From assembly GCA_029253085.1 (NCBI GenBank), contig JAQXAF010000016.1, positions 1 to 64,000 on the forward strand: a stretch of 64,000 nt of DNA. The letters are read 5' to 3'. Position 1 is the first letter of the stretch; each line of letters opens with the position of its first letter. Both the position numbers and the translations under genes were made by a program. The DNA is from Luminiphilus sp. GTDB lineage: Bacteria > Pseudomonadota > Gammaproteobacteria > Pseudomonadales > Halieaceae. The notes under the pieces were generated by a model, which searched no databases, was not told the DNA's origin, and saw nothing but the letters and a program-made list of their open reading frames with translations. Of the stretch, positions 40,447-53,610 are shown in pieces.

Positions 40447-40771
40447 TATTAATAGCCTTTTTAAGTAACCCAGAGGAGCCGTCGCTACTGACGTTTTTGC
40501 TGCCTTGATACCTGTTGTGAATCGCGCTTACGGCACTCTGAGGTGTTACATCGGATTGTCATTGAATCGGGTGAACTTTTAGCCAAACAGAGTCTCTGTG
40601 AGACAAACTTGAGTCTGGCTCGAGTGTTTTGTTGTGTTGCCATAGGTCTAGAATGGCGTCACTCGCAGTTTGTGATGGCCGATGAAAAAAGAAAAATTCG
40701 CGGCTTGCTCGAAGGCCAGCGTATGGCACGGGTTTTTATAAGATAAACGCACCTCTAAATCCTAGCCGGAT

Positions 40772-40984
40772 TTAAAGACCGCCCCCTTCCATTAAATACT
40801 GGATAACCCCTTTAATGGCAAAACCCAGCAGGCCCATAGCGAGAGCAATAAATAAAATAAAGGTGCCGTAACGCCCGGCATGATTACGACGGGCAAGGTC
40901 CCAAACAATAAAAATCATAAGGGCCATGAGCGCCGTAACACCGAGGGTAACGCCCCACTCGCTAAGCCACGTATCCAGCGACAT
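40772..40984 (-). CDS. DUF2788 family membrane protein
   Basis: Two TM segments and family pattern (IFIVWDLARRNHAGRYGTFILFIALAMGLLGFAIKGVIQ). Confidence 0.85.
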   Translation of the reverse strand: MSLDTWLSEWGVTLGVTALMALMIFIVWDLARRNHAGRYGTFILFIALAMGLLGFAIKGVIQYLMEGGGL

Positions 40985-41421
40985 CAGGCTAGCTGAATAT
41001 CACTGGTCATGGAAACGGTCGCGCTTAATGAATTAGTAATTAAGCAGCCTTCTTCCGCTTTTTCGAGAATACGCTGTACACGCTCTGCACTGGCATCGCC
41101 CTGTGACGTTATGGTGATGTGTAGCTGAATTTCAGTGAATTGTGGCTTGCGATCCATGCGATCAAGGGTTCCAGTAGCTTGGCATCGTATTTGATCCCAC
41201 TGCAGCCTGGATCCTTGCGCAATAGCACGAAATGTCAAAACAAAGCAGTCTGCTACGGCAGCCATTAGTAGCGATTCGGGGCTCCATTGATCACCCGGAC
41301 CGCCAAATTCGGAGGGTGCATTCGTGCTGAGGTCAGGCAAGCTCGGAGCGGTAACAGTAATGTGGCTGCCGGTTTCATCTCCGCTTGCAGTAACGGTGTA
41401 ATGGTGGGGAAAAGGTTCCAT
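40984..41421 (-). CDS. OsmC family protein
   Basis: EFGGPGDQWSPESLLMAAVADCFVLTFRAIA; GCLITNSL. Confidence 0.9.
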   Translation of the reverse strand: MEPFPHHYTVTASGDETGSHITVTAPSLPDLSTNAPSEFGGPGDQWSPESLLMAAVADCFVLTFRAIAQGSRLQWDQIRCQATGTLDRMDRKPQFTEIQLHITITSQGDASAERVQRILEKAEEGCLITNSLSATVSMTSDIQLA

Positions 41422-41516
41422 GAAATCGGCTCCGTAGGGGCTATCGGCAGGGTAAGTGCATCAGTGTAGCTCGCCTGTTCGTGCGACGTCATGTGAGAAT
41501 TTTTGCCCCATTCGTT

Positions 41517-42260
41517 TTAAGCAACCGGTGTCAGTATTTGCCCAGTATGGGTGCGATGCATTTTTCCTGTGGGGATCTCCCAGGGCTGTGGCGTGTTGAT
41601 AATATCCTCTTCATCGGGCAACCTAATATTACTCGCCGGTCTGCCACCACGTTGCTTAAGAATATCGACGGTGTGATAGCGATCGATCGTTAGGCGCAAG
41701 CTAAATGGTGTATGTTGCTCTATGGCTTGAGTCGCTCTAAATAGCACAACGAGGGTGTCATTTTCAGTGGCAGCTAGCTGCAGTTTGCGCAGTTCGGCAT
41801 AGCGGTAATCACTGGCTCCTAACCAGCTGAAAACCACGCTACACGTGGTGCTGCGGATAGCTTGTTCCGTGGCCCATAGTAGCTCTTCACGGTCTTTAGG
41901 GTGCACCATCAGGACTTGCTCAGTGGCAACCCCCCGAGCGGCGAGTAGCGGTGCGTAAGGGGCATGGGGAGGGGCGATAAAAGCCTGCCAACGGCGTTGT
42001 TCGCTGAGCGCTGCCATGGTGGGTAAAAAGAGGCCCATAGAGTCAGTGCCGCTGTCCTTACTAAGGACCTCAACACCGCCGCGTAGCGGCCAACCGGCCA
42101 TTGCGATTTGAGCGTTGAGTGCGGTAAATCCCGTAGGCAGTGCGTCTACACCATGTAGGTCGCTGTTGGCGGATGCACGCATTGCGAATACATTTTCACC
42201 CGTGTTCATACCGCGCCAGGTATCAGGACGATTGATGATGTGTTCAAGTGGGTCAGACAT
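41517..42260 (-). CDS. imuA: Translesion synthesis-associated protein ImuA
   Basis: RecA-like/SulA-like ImuA pattern (LPTGFTALNAQIAMAGWPLRGGVEVLS); linked imuB and dnaE2. Confidence 0.88.
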   Translation of the reverse strand: MSDPLEHIINRPDTWRGMNTGENVFAMRASANSDLHGVDALPTGFTALNAQIAMAGWPLRGGVEVLSKDSGTDSMGLFLPTMAALSEQRRWQAFIAPPHAPYAPLLAARGVATEQVLMVHPKDREELLWATEQAIRSTTCSVVFSWLGASDYRYAELRKLQLAATENDTLVVLFRATQAIEQHTPFSLRLTIDRYHTVDILKQRGGRPASNIRLPDEEDIINTPQPWEIPTGKMHRTHTGQILTPVA

Positions 42261-42331
42261 GTTGTGCTCCTCTGCGGCTAGGGACGTACAGCTGACTTGG
42301 TCGATAGCTGTATGTACTGCTGTATAAGATA

Positions 42332-42347
42332 CTGTATAAATGAACAG
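42332..42347. promoter_or_regulatory. LexA-type SOS box between imuA and MFS gene
   Basis: CTGTATAAATGAACAG (CTG-N10-CAG) in the divergent intergenic region. Confidence 0.8.
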
Positions 42348-42383
42348 TAGTCTTGTGAGGCGACAAAATCAAGGGGAGGTTAT

Positions 42384-43610
42384 TTGGAGCGTCGTGAAAA
42401 GCGACAGGTCAGGCACTCAGCCTTAAATGAGATGGCTTTCAGGCGGTATTTCCCCGCGAGTTGGTTTTCCAGTCTTGGCTCTTGGATGCTGCGCTTTCTG
42501 CTAGGTTGGAGTGCTTGGGATCTCACATTATCTGCAAGTTGGGTTGGTGTAACTGCCGCCCTGATGCTGGCCCCTGCGCTTGTTTTGTCACCTTGGTTCG
42601 GTATTTTGTCAGACCGAATCAACCCACGTCATGGCTTGGTCGCTTCGATGGTGGTGCACGGAGTCATTGCTTTGGGCGGGGCGGTGGCGTTGTGGGCTAA
42701 CGCTTTTGGGATTCCGATATTGCTGTCATTGGCTTTGGCTATGGGTGTTGTGACATCCGGTCACAGTCCCATGCGACTCGCACTCATACCTCTTTTAGTC
42801 GAGCGTGCGGCTTTGCCTAGTGCCGTAGGACTTTCTGCGACTACCTTTAATATTGCTCGTATCCTTGGGCCCGCCCTCGGCGCGGCTCTGATCGCGGGTT
42901 CTGGCCCAGGGCTGGCCTTTATGCTCGCCACCGTCATGTTTGTCATTGCGGCAGTCATCTTGCTCAAGCTCCACGGTATAGGCGTTAGGGAGCCGCGGCC
43001 CCGAGAGCCTTTTGTGCAACAATTTGCAGCGGGTCTTCGCTATGTGCGTGGGGAGCCCGCTATTCAATTGATCTTTGCATTTACGGTTCTCAATGGTGTG
43101 TTGGGTCGGACTGTCGTGGAACTTTTACCGGCATTTGCCGGTGGTTTCTTGGGAGGAGGCTCGAGAGAGCTGGCTACGCTGACAGCGAGTGCCGGCCTGG
43201 GTTCGATTGTTGGTGGTTTAATTCTGACGCGTCAACAGGCCGATACTGAACGTCTGCTCAACTTGGTAGCAGGGGCGATCGCTGGTGCGGCCTTATTGAT
43301 ACTGGGTCTGTTTTTGGGCTCTGATTTGTACCGATTGGGAGCGTTGATCTTTGCTTTAAGTTTGGTCACGACGATTGCAGGCACCGGTTGCCAAACGATC
43401 ATTCAGCTAAGCTTGCTAGAGAGTTATCGCGGACGGGTATTGAGTTTGTGGACACTACTTGCCATGGGGGCGCCGGCGCTGGGTTCTGCTTGTTTGGGTA
43501 TGCTTACCGATATTTTTGGCTATACCGCTGTTTTTACTGTAACGGCTGGTGCCGGCTGGCTGATGCTTCTGCTGCTTTACTCTCGTCGCTCACGCCTGTC
43601 GGGGTCATGA
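42384..43610 (+). CDS. MFS transporter (TTG start)
   Basis: Multi-TM MFS pattern (FGILSDRINPRHGLVASMVVHG); SD-like GGGGAGG before TTG at 42384. Confidence 0.87.
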   Translation: MERREKRQVRHSALNEMAFRRYFPASWFSSLGSWMLRFLLGWSAWDLTLSASWVGVTAALMLAPALVLSPWFGILSDRINPRHGLVASMVVHGVIALGGAVALWANAFGIPILLSLALAMGVVTSGHSPMRLALIPLLVERAALPSAVGLSATTFNIARILGPALGAALIAGSGPGLAFMLATVMFVIAAVILLKLHGIGVREPRPREPFVQQFAAGLRYVRGEPAIQLIFAFTVLNGVLGRTVVELLPAFAGGFLGGGSRELATLTASAGLGSIVGGLILTRQQADTERLLNLVAGAIAGAALLILGLFLGSDLYRLGALIFALSLVTTIAGTGCQTIIQLSLLESYRGRVLSLWTLLAMGAPALGSACLGMLTDIFGYTAVFTVTAGAGWLMLLLLYSRRSRLSGS

Positions 43611-44651
43611 TCTGTTGGGTTGTCTCGAGGACCTTGCCAACCCGCTATTAGGGCCCTGGGCCAGTAGTACAACAAGCTGATCCAATATGTCCCAAGGGTT
43701 ACCTTTTTCAAAACCTTTCACCGTCGCGTCAGCTTGAAAAGCCAGTTTTTGGAGGCGGGCAATGCCCCGGGCGTTTTGTCGTTCTGCGGCTCCTTGAACG
43801 AGGGCCATACGGCTGCGCCAAACACCTCGCTGATTCATGGCCCGAGACAAAGCCTGACCCTTGGCACAGTCGTCATGTAGAGAGGCGAGCAAGGTAATAT
43901 CTCTGTTCAGAGGCCATAGCACCGCGGGCGGCTGGGTAGACTCAGCCTGCAAGCCCCGGAGTGTTCTAAGCGCCGCGACGGCATCGCCACTTAACGCTGT
44001 ATCAGCCAGACCGAAGGTGCTGTAACGAGCGTTGGCAAGGACACTGCTTAATACCGTGTCCACAGTGACATGCTCTGATGTCACCAGTAACTTGAGCTTG
44101 TCGACCTCCTGAACCGCCGCCAGCAAATTTCCCTCAACACGCTCAGCAAGAAGCTGCACTGCATCGCGATCCGCGCGCAGCCCAGCGCTTTTCAGTCGCT
44201 GTTGCAAAAAGCCGGGAAGCTCGTGACGTCCCACGGGCCAGATTTGTACTGCCAACCCCTCCTGGTCGATCCGTGTGAACCACTTGGCACGTTGCGACTG
44301 TTTGTCAACTTTACCGGCAATGACCAGAAGAACATCCTCTGTATCAAGGGCGAGGTATTCCTGAAGTGCTTTGCTGCCCTCAGTTCCAGGTTTCCCAGAT
44401 GGCAGTCTAATTTCAATGAGCTTGCGATCAGCAAATAGCGATAAGGCCCCTGCACTTTGCAGTAGCTGTTGCCAATCACCGGCCCCCGAAATCTCAATAA
44501 TCTCGCGTTCGGTACAGCCGGCAGTTCTGGCGGCGGCACGGACGGTATCGGCACATTCTTCAACAATCAGTGTTTCATCACCGAAGACCAAATAGCATCG
44601 CTTTAACTCGCGATTGAGGTTCTGAGAAAGCTGCTCGGGCTTAATCGGCAT
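43605..44651 (-). CDS. holA: DNA polymerase III delta subunit
   Basis: CYLVFGDETLIVEECADTVRAAAR; downstream of lptE and leuS. Confidence 0.94.
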   Translation of the reverse strand: MPIKPEQLSQNLNRELKRCYLVFGDETLIVEECADTVRAAARTAGCTEREIIEISGAGDWQQLLQSAGALSLFADRKLIEIRLPSGKPGTEGSKALQEYLALDTEDVLLVIAGKVDKQSQRAKWFTRIDQEGLAVQIWPVGRHELPGFLQQRLKSAGLRADRDAVQLLAERVEGNLLAAVQEVDKLKLLVTSEHVTVDTVLSSVLANARYSTFGLADTALSGDAVAALRTLRGLQAESTQPPAVLWPLNRDITLLASLHDDCAKGQALSRAMNQRGVWRSRMALVQGAAERQNARGIARLQKLAFQADATVKGFEKGNPWDILDQLVVLLAQGPNSGLARSSRQPNRS

Positions 44652-47728
<3,077 letters not shown>

Positions 47729-49219
47729 TCAACGTCGTCTACGGAGGCCTGTTGCAAAAATGAGTAGCCCACAAAAAGTAAGAGTTGGTGTACTTCCCAG
47801 CCACATGATGGGCGTTAAGCCTGTTTTTGGCTGTACCTCACCGGTAATGACGATTTCCTCAAATTGCGGTGCTGTGACCAATAACTCGCCCTTATGGTCA
47901 ATAATTGCGGACACGCCATTATTGGTGCCCCTCAAAAGTGGTCTGCCGGTTTCTAGCGCGCGAAAGCGAGCCATTTGTAGGTGTTGCAAGGGCCCCATAG
48001 AGCGACCGAACCAACTGTCATTGCTGACGGTGATGAGTACCTCTGCGGTGCGCGCACCCGTCCAGACAAAATCTGGATAGACCACTTCATAACAGATAAA
48101 AGATGCCACGTTTAAGGTGCCCGTCGACAAGATAGGTGGCACATTTGGCCCGGGAATAAAGTTGGACATGGGCAAGTCAAAAAATTTGATCAAACCACGT
48201 AAGCTTTGCTCAAAGGGTACGTATTCGCCAAAAGGTACTAGCTTTTGTTTGCGGTATTCACCCGCCCCTAAACCCAGAGCAATAATGCTGTTGTAACGTC
48301 CGTTTTCGTCACGGGTGGGAATGCCGGTAATCAAGGTGGTCTCTGTTTCGTGGGCTATCGTAGAGATGTGATTCAGATAGTCGTCAACACGATCGCGGTA
48401 GGCAGGAAGTGCCGATTCAGGCCACAGCACGAGGTCAACATTTTTAAAATGGGGTAGTGAGTTGTCGGTATATTGCTGTTGGATTGTGGGAAAGTAGCGA
48501 CGGTCCCATTTTTTTTCTAAAGAAATATTGGGTTGGTATAGGGCTGCAGTGATCGGCACTGTCGTGTTCTGAGTCCATGAAATAGCGTTCAGTGGTAGAC
48601 CCATTAAGATTATGGTCACCCAGATGAGCGTCCCAGCCCATCCACGGCGAAGGGCATCGTCGCGATGGAGCGCCAGACAACCTATGGCGGCAGAGAATCC
48701 CACAATAACAAAGCTCAGACCGTAGACGCCGAGTACTGGCGCCCATCCAGCCGCTGGGGTATCGAGTGCAATGTATCCGACGTAAAGCCAGGGGAATCCG
48801 GTAAGAAGCCAGCTACGCAGCCATTCGAATAACACCCAAATCGCTGCGAAGAGCAGTGGGCTGGGCGTTTTCAGTTCACGGCTGCAGCGGCGATAAAACA
48901 CCATTTGTAGCCCGGTTAAAATGGCCAGTCCAAGACAGAAAAGAGCCGTCAGGGCCCCGGCTAAGGGTGGCGGCGCCTGGCCATAAACGTTGATGCTCAC
49001 ATAAACCCAAGAGGCGCCTGCACCAAACAGGCCCACACCATAGAGCCAGCCGATGAGGAAGGCGGAGTGTTGCGATTGGTGATGCATAAGATACAGCAGC
49101 GCGGCGACACTGAGTAATGTCGAAGGCCAAGCTGACATGGGTGCCAAGCCTGGAACGAATAGGGCGCCGGCAATTATCGGAAATAAAACGCCTGCGAGAG
49201 CTACGCCCCTAGACGCCAC
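47729..49219 (-). CDS. lnt: Apolipoprotein N-acyltransferase
   Basis: LVLWPESALPAYRD, KLVPFGEYVPFE, SFICYEVVYPD, TVSNDSWFGRSMGPLQHLQMARFRALETGRPLLRGTNNGVSA. Confidence 0.96.
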   Translation of the reverse strand: MASRGVALAGVLFPIIAGALFVPGLAPMSAWPSTLLSVAALLYLMHHQSQHSAFLIGWLYGVGLFGAGASWVYVSINVYGQAPPPLAGALTALFCLGLAILTGLQMVFYRRCSRELKTPSPLLFAAIWVLFEWLRSWLLTGFPWLYVGYIALDTPAAGWAPVLGVYGLSFVIVGFSAAIGCLALHRDDALRRGWAGTLIWVTIILMGLPLNAISWTQNTTVPITAALYQPNISLEKKWDRRYFPTIQQQYTDNSLPHFKNVDLVLWPESALPAYRDRVDDYLNHISTIAHETETTLITGIPTRDENGRYNSIIALGLGAGEYRKQKLVPFGEYVPFEQSLRGLIKFFDLPMSNFIPGPNVPPILSTGTLNVASFICYEVVYPDFVWTGARTAEVLITVSNDSWFGRSMGPLQHLQMARFRALETGRPLLRGTNNGVSAIIDHKGELLVTAPQFEEIVITGEVQPKTGLTPIMWLGSTPTLTFCGLLIFATGLRRRR

Positions 49220-49224
49220 GTGAA

Positions 49225-50073
49225 TCAGTCGGCAGAGTCATTGGGTGGGGTGACGCGAAGGCTTAGCAGTCGGCGTTGGTCGGCGGTCACCACTTTAAAC
49301 TCAAAGCGTTCGAGGTAGGTGGTCTCGCTGCGAGTGGGGACGTGACCAAAGGCGTTGACGACCAGGCCGCCTATGGTATCGAACTCTTCATCACTAAATG
49401 CAACACCAAAGTGCTCATTGAAATCCTCAATGGGTGTTTGAGCTTTTACGAAAAAATCAGTTGGGCTTATTTTTCGGATATCTAGGCCTTCATCAACGTC
49501 TGTTTCATCTTCAATTTCACCGACAATTTCTTCGAGTACATCCTCGATGGTCACCAGACCGGCAACACCTCCGTACTCATCGATCACAATCGCCATATGA
49601 TTGCGGTTTTGGCGGAACTCTCGAAGTAATACATTGAGCCGCTTACTTTCGGGCACCATGACTGCGGGCCGCAAAAGGCCGCGCAGATCGAATTCCGGCT
49701 CGCGTTCTAATATTAGTGGCAAAAGGTCTTTGGCTAATAAAATGCCGACCACATTATCGAGGTTGTCATCAATAACGGGAAAACGTGAGTGAGCGGCATG
49801 AATAATTTGAGGCAGCGCTTCGTCGAGATCGGCATCGATTTTAATCACAGTCATCTGAGCCCGGGGGATCATAATATCCCTAACCTGCATATCGCTGACC
49901 GATAAGGCGCCTTCCATTATGGTTTTGGCGTCGTCATCAATTAACTCGTTATCAACGGCGAGTTCTAGAAGACCCTCCAGGTCAGCTCGATTTTGCGGTG
50001 TTCCAGAAAGAAACTGTGTTAGCCGCTCGACCCAAGACCGCTCATCATTTTCTGGGGTGTGAGTATCGTTCAC
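49225..50073 (-). CDS. corC: CorC/YbeX-type CBS domain protein
   Basis: VRDIMIPRAQMTVI, SRFPVIDDNLDNVVGILLAKDLL, VIDEYGGVAGLVTIEDVLEEIVGEIEDE. Confidence 0.95.
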   Translation of the reverse strand: MNDTHTPENDERSWVERLTQFLSGTPQNRADLEGLLELAVDNELIDDDAKTIMEGALSVSDMQVRDIMIPRAQMTVIKIDADLDEALPQIIHAAHSRFPVIDDNLDNVVGILLAKDLLPLILEREPEFDLRGLLRPAVMVPESKRLNVLLREFRQNRNHMAIVIDEYGGVAGLVTIEDVLEEIVGEIEDETDVDEGLDIRKISPTDFFVKAQTPIEDFNEHFGVAFSDEEFDTIGGLVVNAFGHVPTRSETTYLERFEFKVVTADQRRLLSLRVTPPNDSAD

Positions 50074-50561
50074 GGTAGGTCAGCTCGCTGGATGTCATCG
50101 ACGGGAAGGTAGGGATCAGAACAGCCAAACTGCTGCAAAATCTGGGTTTCAAGGGCTTCCATATCTTGGGCCGTATCGTCTGTCTCGTGGTCGTAGCCGA
50201 GTAAATGCAATACGCCATGCACAGTCAGGTGCGCCCAATGGCAAATCGGAGGCTTCCCTTGTTCTTGGGCTTCTTGCCAGACTAGGGGGCTGCATATGAC
50301 GATGTCACCTAGCAGCTCGCAAGAGACCTCTGCTGGGATATCTGCCGGAAAAGACAGGACATTTGTGGGCCCGGACCGATTGCGAAAGCGCTGGTTTAGC
50401 TGCGTCATCTCGTCGGTGTTACTGATTCGAATACTCAGTTCAGGCTGCGCGGTTGGATCTGCGCCCAACATACTGCAGGTTGCATTGACCCAACGTTTGA
50501 AACTTTCGTCTTCAGGCGCTTCTATCGAGTCGTCGCGCTCAATGTGCAGCACGGGGGTCAT
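50070..50561 (-). CDS. ybeY: Endoribonuclease YbeY
   Basis: HWAHLTVHGVLHLLGYDHETDDTAQDMEALE; TNVLSFPAD. Confidence 0.96.
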   Translation of the reverse strand: MTPVLHIERDDSIEAPEDESFKRWVNATCSMLGADPTAQPELSIRISNTDEMTQLNQRFRNRSGPTNVLSFPADIPAEVSCELLGDIVICSPLVWQEAQEQGKPPICHWAHLTVHGVLHLLGYDHETDDTAQDMEALETQILQQFGCSDPYLPVDDIQRADLP

Positions 50562-51607
50562 TGTTCCCTGCGCTCCAGTTTGGGGCTTCTAGCCTCGAAC
50601 TCGTCGTAGGCTGAAACGACTCGCTGCACCAAGGGGTGTCGCACGACGTCTTTATTGGCGAACCAAGTGAACGTTATGCCTTCGACCCCTTCCAGAACTT
50701 GGGTGGCATGGATAAGGCCCGATTGTTGACCCCGTGGTAGATCAATTTGTGTGGCGTCGCCAGTAATTACTGCAGTTGAACCAAAGCCAATGCGCGTTAG
50801 GAACATTTTCATCTGCTCGCGAGTGGTATTTTGCGCCTCGTCTAAAATAATAAAGGCATTGTTGAGAGTTCGTCCGCGCATAAAGGCAAGGGGAGCAACT
50901 TCAATAATATTGCGTTCTATGTATTTGGTGACTGTTTCAAACCCCAGCATTTCGTACAGCGCGTCGTAGAGCGGGCGAAGGTAGGGGTCTACCTTCTGGC
51001 TGAGGTCACCCGGCAGAAATCCCAGCCTTTCGCCGGCCTCTACTGCGGGCCGTACGAGTAAGATTCGACGTACTTGCTCGTCTAAGAGAGCCTGAACGGC
51101 GCAGGCAACACCCAAATAGGTTTTTCCTGTGCCCGCCGGGCCAATACCGAAGTTAATGTCGTAGCGCTGCAGTGCACGGACGTAGGCTTGTTGATTCTTG
51201 CCTCTGGGTTTAATGGATGTCCGTTTGGTTCGAATGACCGTAATGGGTTCGACATCGGTGCCCGGGTTTTGCTGTCGATGCTGCGCTAGGTGCTCGAGGT
51301 CAGCTTGCTGTAAATGCAGGTGAACACTTTCCGGGCTAATACCAATTCCCTGACCTGCTTCGCCGTACAGGGTCTCCAGGAGAGCGATTGTTATTGCGGC
51401 CGCATCGGCATTTCCTGAGACCGTGAACTGGTTGCTGCGATTACGGATAACCACGCCCAGCCGCTCTTCGAGTTGACGCAAATGTGCATCCAGCTGTCCG
51501 CACAGTGCGGCCAGATGACGGGCATCATTAGGTTCGAGGGTAATGCTGAGTTGTGAGGCCGCTTCCGATGTGCTGTCGGGTTCGGGGGCTGCGCTAATGG
51601 TATCCAA
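50558..51607 (-). CDS. ybeZ: PhoH family protein (YbeZ)
   Basis: FGIGPAGTGKTYLGVACAVQALL, RPAVEAGERLGFLPGDL, IILDEAQNTTREQMKMFLTRIGFGS. Confidence 0.95.
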   Translation of the reverse strand: MDTISAAPEPDSTSEAASQLSITLEPNDARHLAALCGQLDAHLRQLEERLGVVIRNRSNQFTVSGNADAAAITIALLETLYGEAGQGIGISPESVHLHLQQADLEHLAQHRQQNPGTDVEPITVIRTKRTSIKPRGKNQQAYVRALQRYDINFGIGPAGTGKTYLGVACAVQALLDEQVRRILLVRPAVEAGERLGFLPGDLSQKVDPYLRPLYDALYEMLGFETVTKYIERNIIEVAPLAFMRGRTLNNAFIILDEAQNTTREQMKMFLTRIGFGSTAVITGDATQIDLPRGQQSGLIHATQVLEGVEGITFTWFANKDVVRHPLVQRVVSAYDEFEARSPKLERREQ

Positions 51608-51686
51608 CGCCTGTTTGTTCGCTCTTTTCGCAACTGGGAGAGAGAAGATACAGACCTTATTGGGGGAGTCAACCGCCTTTATTGTG

Positions 51687-53036
51687 TCAGGCCGGCGTTG
51701 CTAGCAACTGACCTCGCAGAGAGTTGGGCAAAGCTTCGACAATTTTAACGTCGGTGAAGTGCCCAATGAGCCGGCTGTCGTCACAGCTAAAATTGACCAC
51801 GCGGTTATTCTCCGTTCGCCCAGCAAGCTGACCGGGATCTTTTTTAGACACCCCCGTGACTAAAATGCGCTGCTCGCTTCCTACCATGGCGATCCCAATG
51901 GCGGCGGCTTGTTGGGCGATCCTGCCCTGCAATATTTTTAAGCGCTGCTTTTTGGTTTCCATTGGGGTTTCATCCGCGAGATCAGCGGCAGGAGTGCCCG
52001 GGCGAGCGCTATAAATAAAGCTAAAGGAGTTGTCAAAACCAATGTCATCGATCAGCTTCATGGTGGCGGCAAAATCTTTGTCATCTTCACCGGGAAAACC
52101 AATGATAAAGTCAGACGATAATGAGATGTTCGGGCGGATTCGGCGCAGCGCTCGAATTTTGGCTTTGTATTCCAGTGCCGTATGGCCACGTTTCATGGCC
52201 ATCAACGTTCGATCGGAGCCGCTTTGCACCGGTAGGTGCAAATGATCGACTAGGGCAGGTATATCTGCGTAGCACTGGATAAGTGCATCTGAAAACTCTA
52301 CCGGGTGTGATGTTGTGTATCGAATGCGTTCTATGCCGGATACCAAGTTTACAAGGTGAAGGAGCTCGGCAAAGTCGACATTTTCCCCCAGATGATTGGG
52401 TCCTCTGTAGGCATTTACGTTTTGACCGAGCAGGTTGACCTCTTTCACGCCACCCCCAGCCAGCGATGCAATTTCGGCAATGATATCGTCTACTGGACGT
52501 GAAACTTCTTCTCCACGGGTGTAGGGCACAACGCAGAAAGTGCAGTATTTACTGCAACCCTCCATGATTGAGACGAAAGCGCTGGGGCCATCGACCCGGG
52601 GTTCTGGCAGTCGGTCAAATTTTTCGATCTCTGGGAAGCTGACGTCCACAACAACCGGGGTGCCGTCCCGTCGAGCTTCAATCATTTCGGGTAGCCGATG
52701 CAGGGTTTGGGGGCCAAAAATTAAATCGACAAATGGCGCCCGTTTGCTGATTTCTGCACCTTCTTGACTCGCGACGCAACCACCTACACCAATAATCAGG
52801 TCAGGCTTGGCCTGTTTGAGTGGTCTCCAGCGCCCCAGCTGGTGAAATACTTTTTCTTGAGCTTTTTCGCGAATTGAACAGGTGTTCAGCAACAGTACGT
52901 CAGCCTCTTCTACCCGATCGGTAAGGGCTAGCCCGTGACTTTCCCCCAGCAGATCAGCCATTCGAGCAGAATCGTACTCATTCATCTGGCAGCCATGGGT
53001 TTGTACAAACAGTTTTTTCTGGGGTGATGTTGTCAA
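51687..53036 (-). CDS. miaB: tRNA-2-methylthio-N6-dimethylallyladenosine synthase MiaB (probable TTG start)
   Basis: [46 protein letters not shown]; radical SAM CxxxCxxC. Confidence 0.95.
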   Translation of the reverse strand: MTTSPQKKLFVQTHGCQMNEYDSARMADLLGESHGLALTDRVEEADVLLLNTCSIREKAQEKVFHQLGRWRPLKQAKPDLIIGVGGCVASQEGAEISKRAPFVDLIFGPQTLHRLPEMIEARRDGTPVVVDVSFPEIEKFDRLPEPRVDGPSAFVSIMEGCSKYCTFCVVPYTRGEEVSRPVDDIIAEIASLAGGGVKEVNLLGQNVNAYRGPNHLGENVDFAELLHLVNLVSGIERIRYTTSHPVEFSDALIQCYADIPALVDHLHLPVQSGSDRTLMAMKRGHTALEYKAKIRALRRIRPNISLSSDFIIGFPGEDDKDFAATMKLIDDIGFDNSFSFIYSARPGTPAADLADETPMETKKQRLKILQGRIAQQAAAIGIAMVGSEQRILVTGVSKKDPGQLAGRTENNRVVNFSCDDSRLIGHFTDVKIVEALPNSLRGQLLATPA

Positions 53037-53179
53037 AAAAGTGTTCTCATAGACGGTGGATACTGCAATCGGAACGGAGTATACCGTTATGAACCATCCT
53101 GTGCGCGAGAATCCACTGGCAGATAACGTCAGAAGTGGTACCATTCCCGCCCTTTTTTTCCTAACCGCGTTCTTTGCCC

Positions 53180-53524
53180 ATGACAACTCAGCCCGTCTAT
53201 AAGGTTATTTTCCAAAACGGAGGCCAGGTCTTCGAGGTTTTTGCTCGGCAAATATTCCAGAGTGACATGTGGGGCTTCATAGAAATTGAGGAATTAGTTT
53301 TCGGCGAGCGATCTGCGGTATTGGTTGACCCATCTGAAGAGAAATTAAAAAACGAGTTTGCTGGCGTGAAGCGCAGTTATATCCCGCTGCATTCGGTGAT
53401 TCGTATCGATGAAGTCGAAAAAGAGGGCGCGGTTCGTGTGTCCGAGGCTTCCGCCACCGGCGCCAAAATCTCACATCTACCGTTCAACGGCATACCCTCG
53501 GTCCCCTCTGGGGGCGATGACTGA
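53180..53524 (+). CDS. DUF1820 family protein
   Basis: [74 protein letters not shown]. Confidence 0.85.
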   Translation: MTTQPVYKVIFQNGGQVFEVFARQIFQSDMWGFIEIEELVFGERSAVLVDPSEEKLKNEFAGVKRSYIPLHSVIRIDEVEKEGAVRVSEASATGAKISHLPFNGIPSVPSGGDD

Positions 53525-53610
53525 CCCACCTTTAGGCCTTGAATTGCGGCCCGCTGACCACCACATCTTGGTAAACCAAGAATCAACACCAAGGAATGGG
53601 GCAGGCTCTA

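Noticed and set aside
40543-40746. Plus-strand 67-aa ORF between imuB and DUF2788
   Set aside because: No recognisable family, no clear RBS, short; coding status not supportable.
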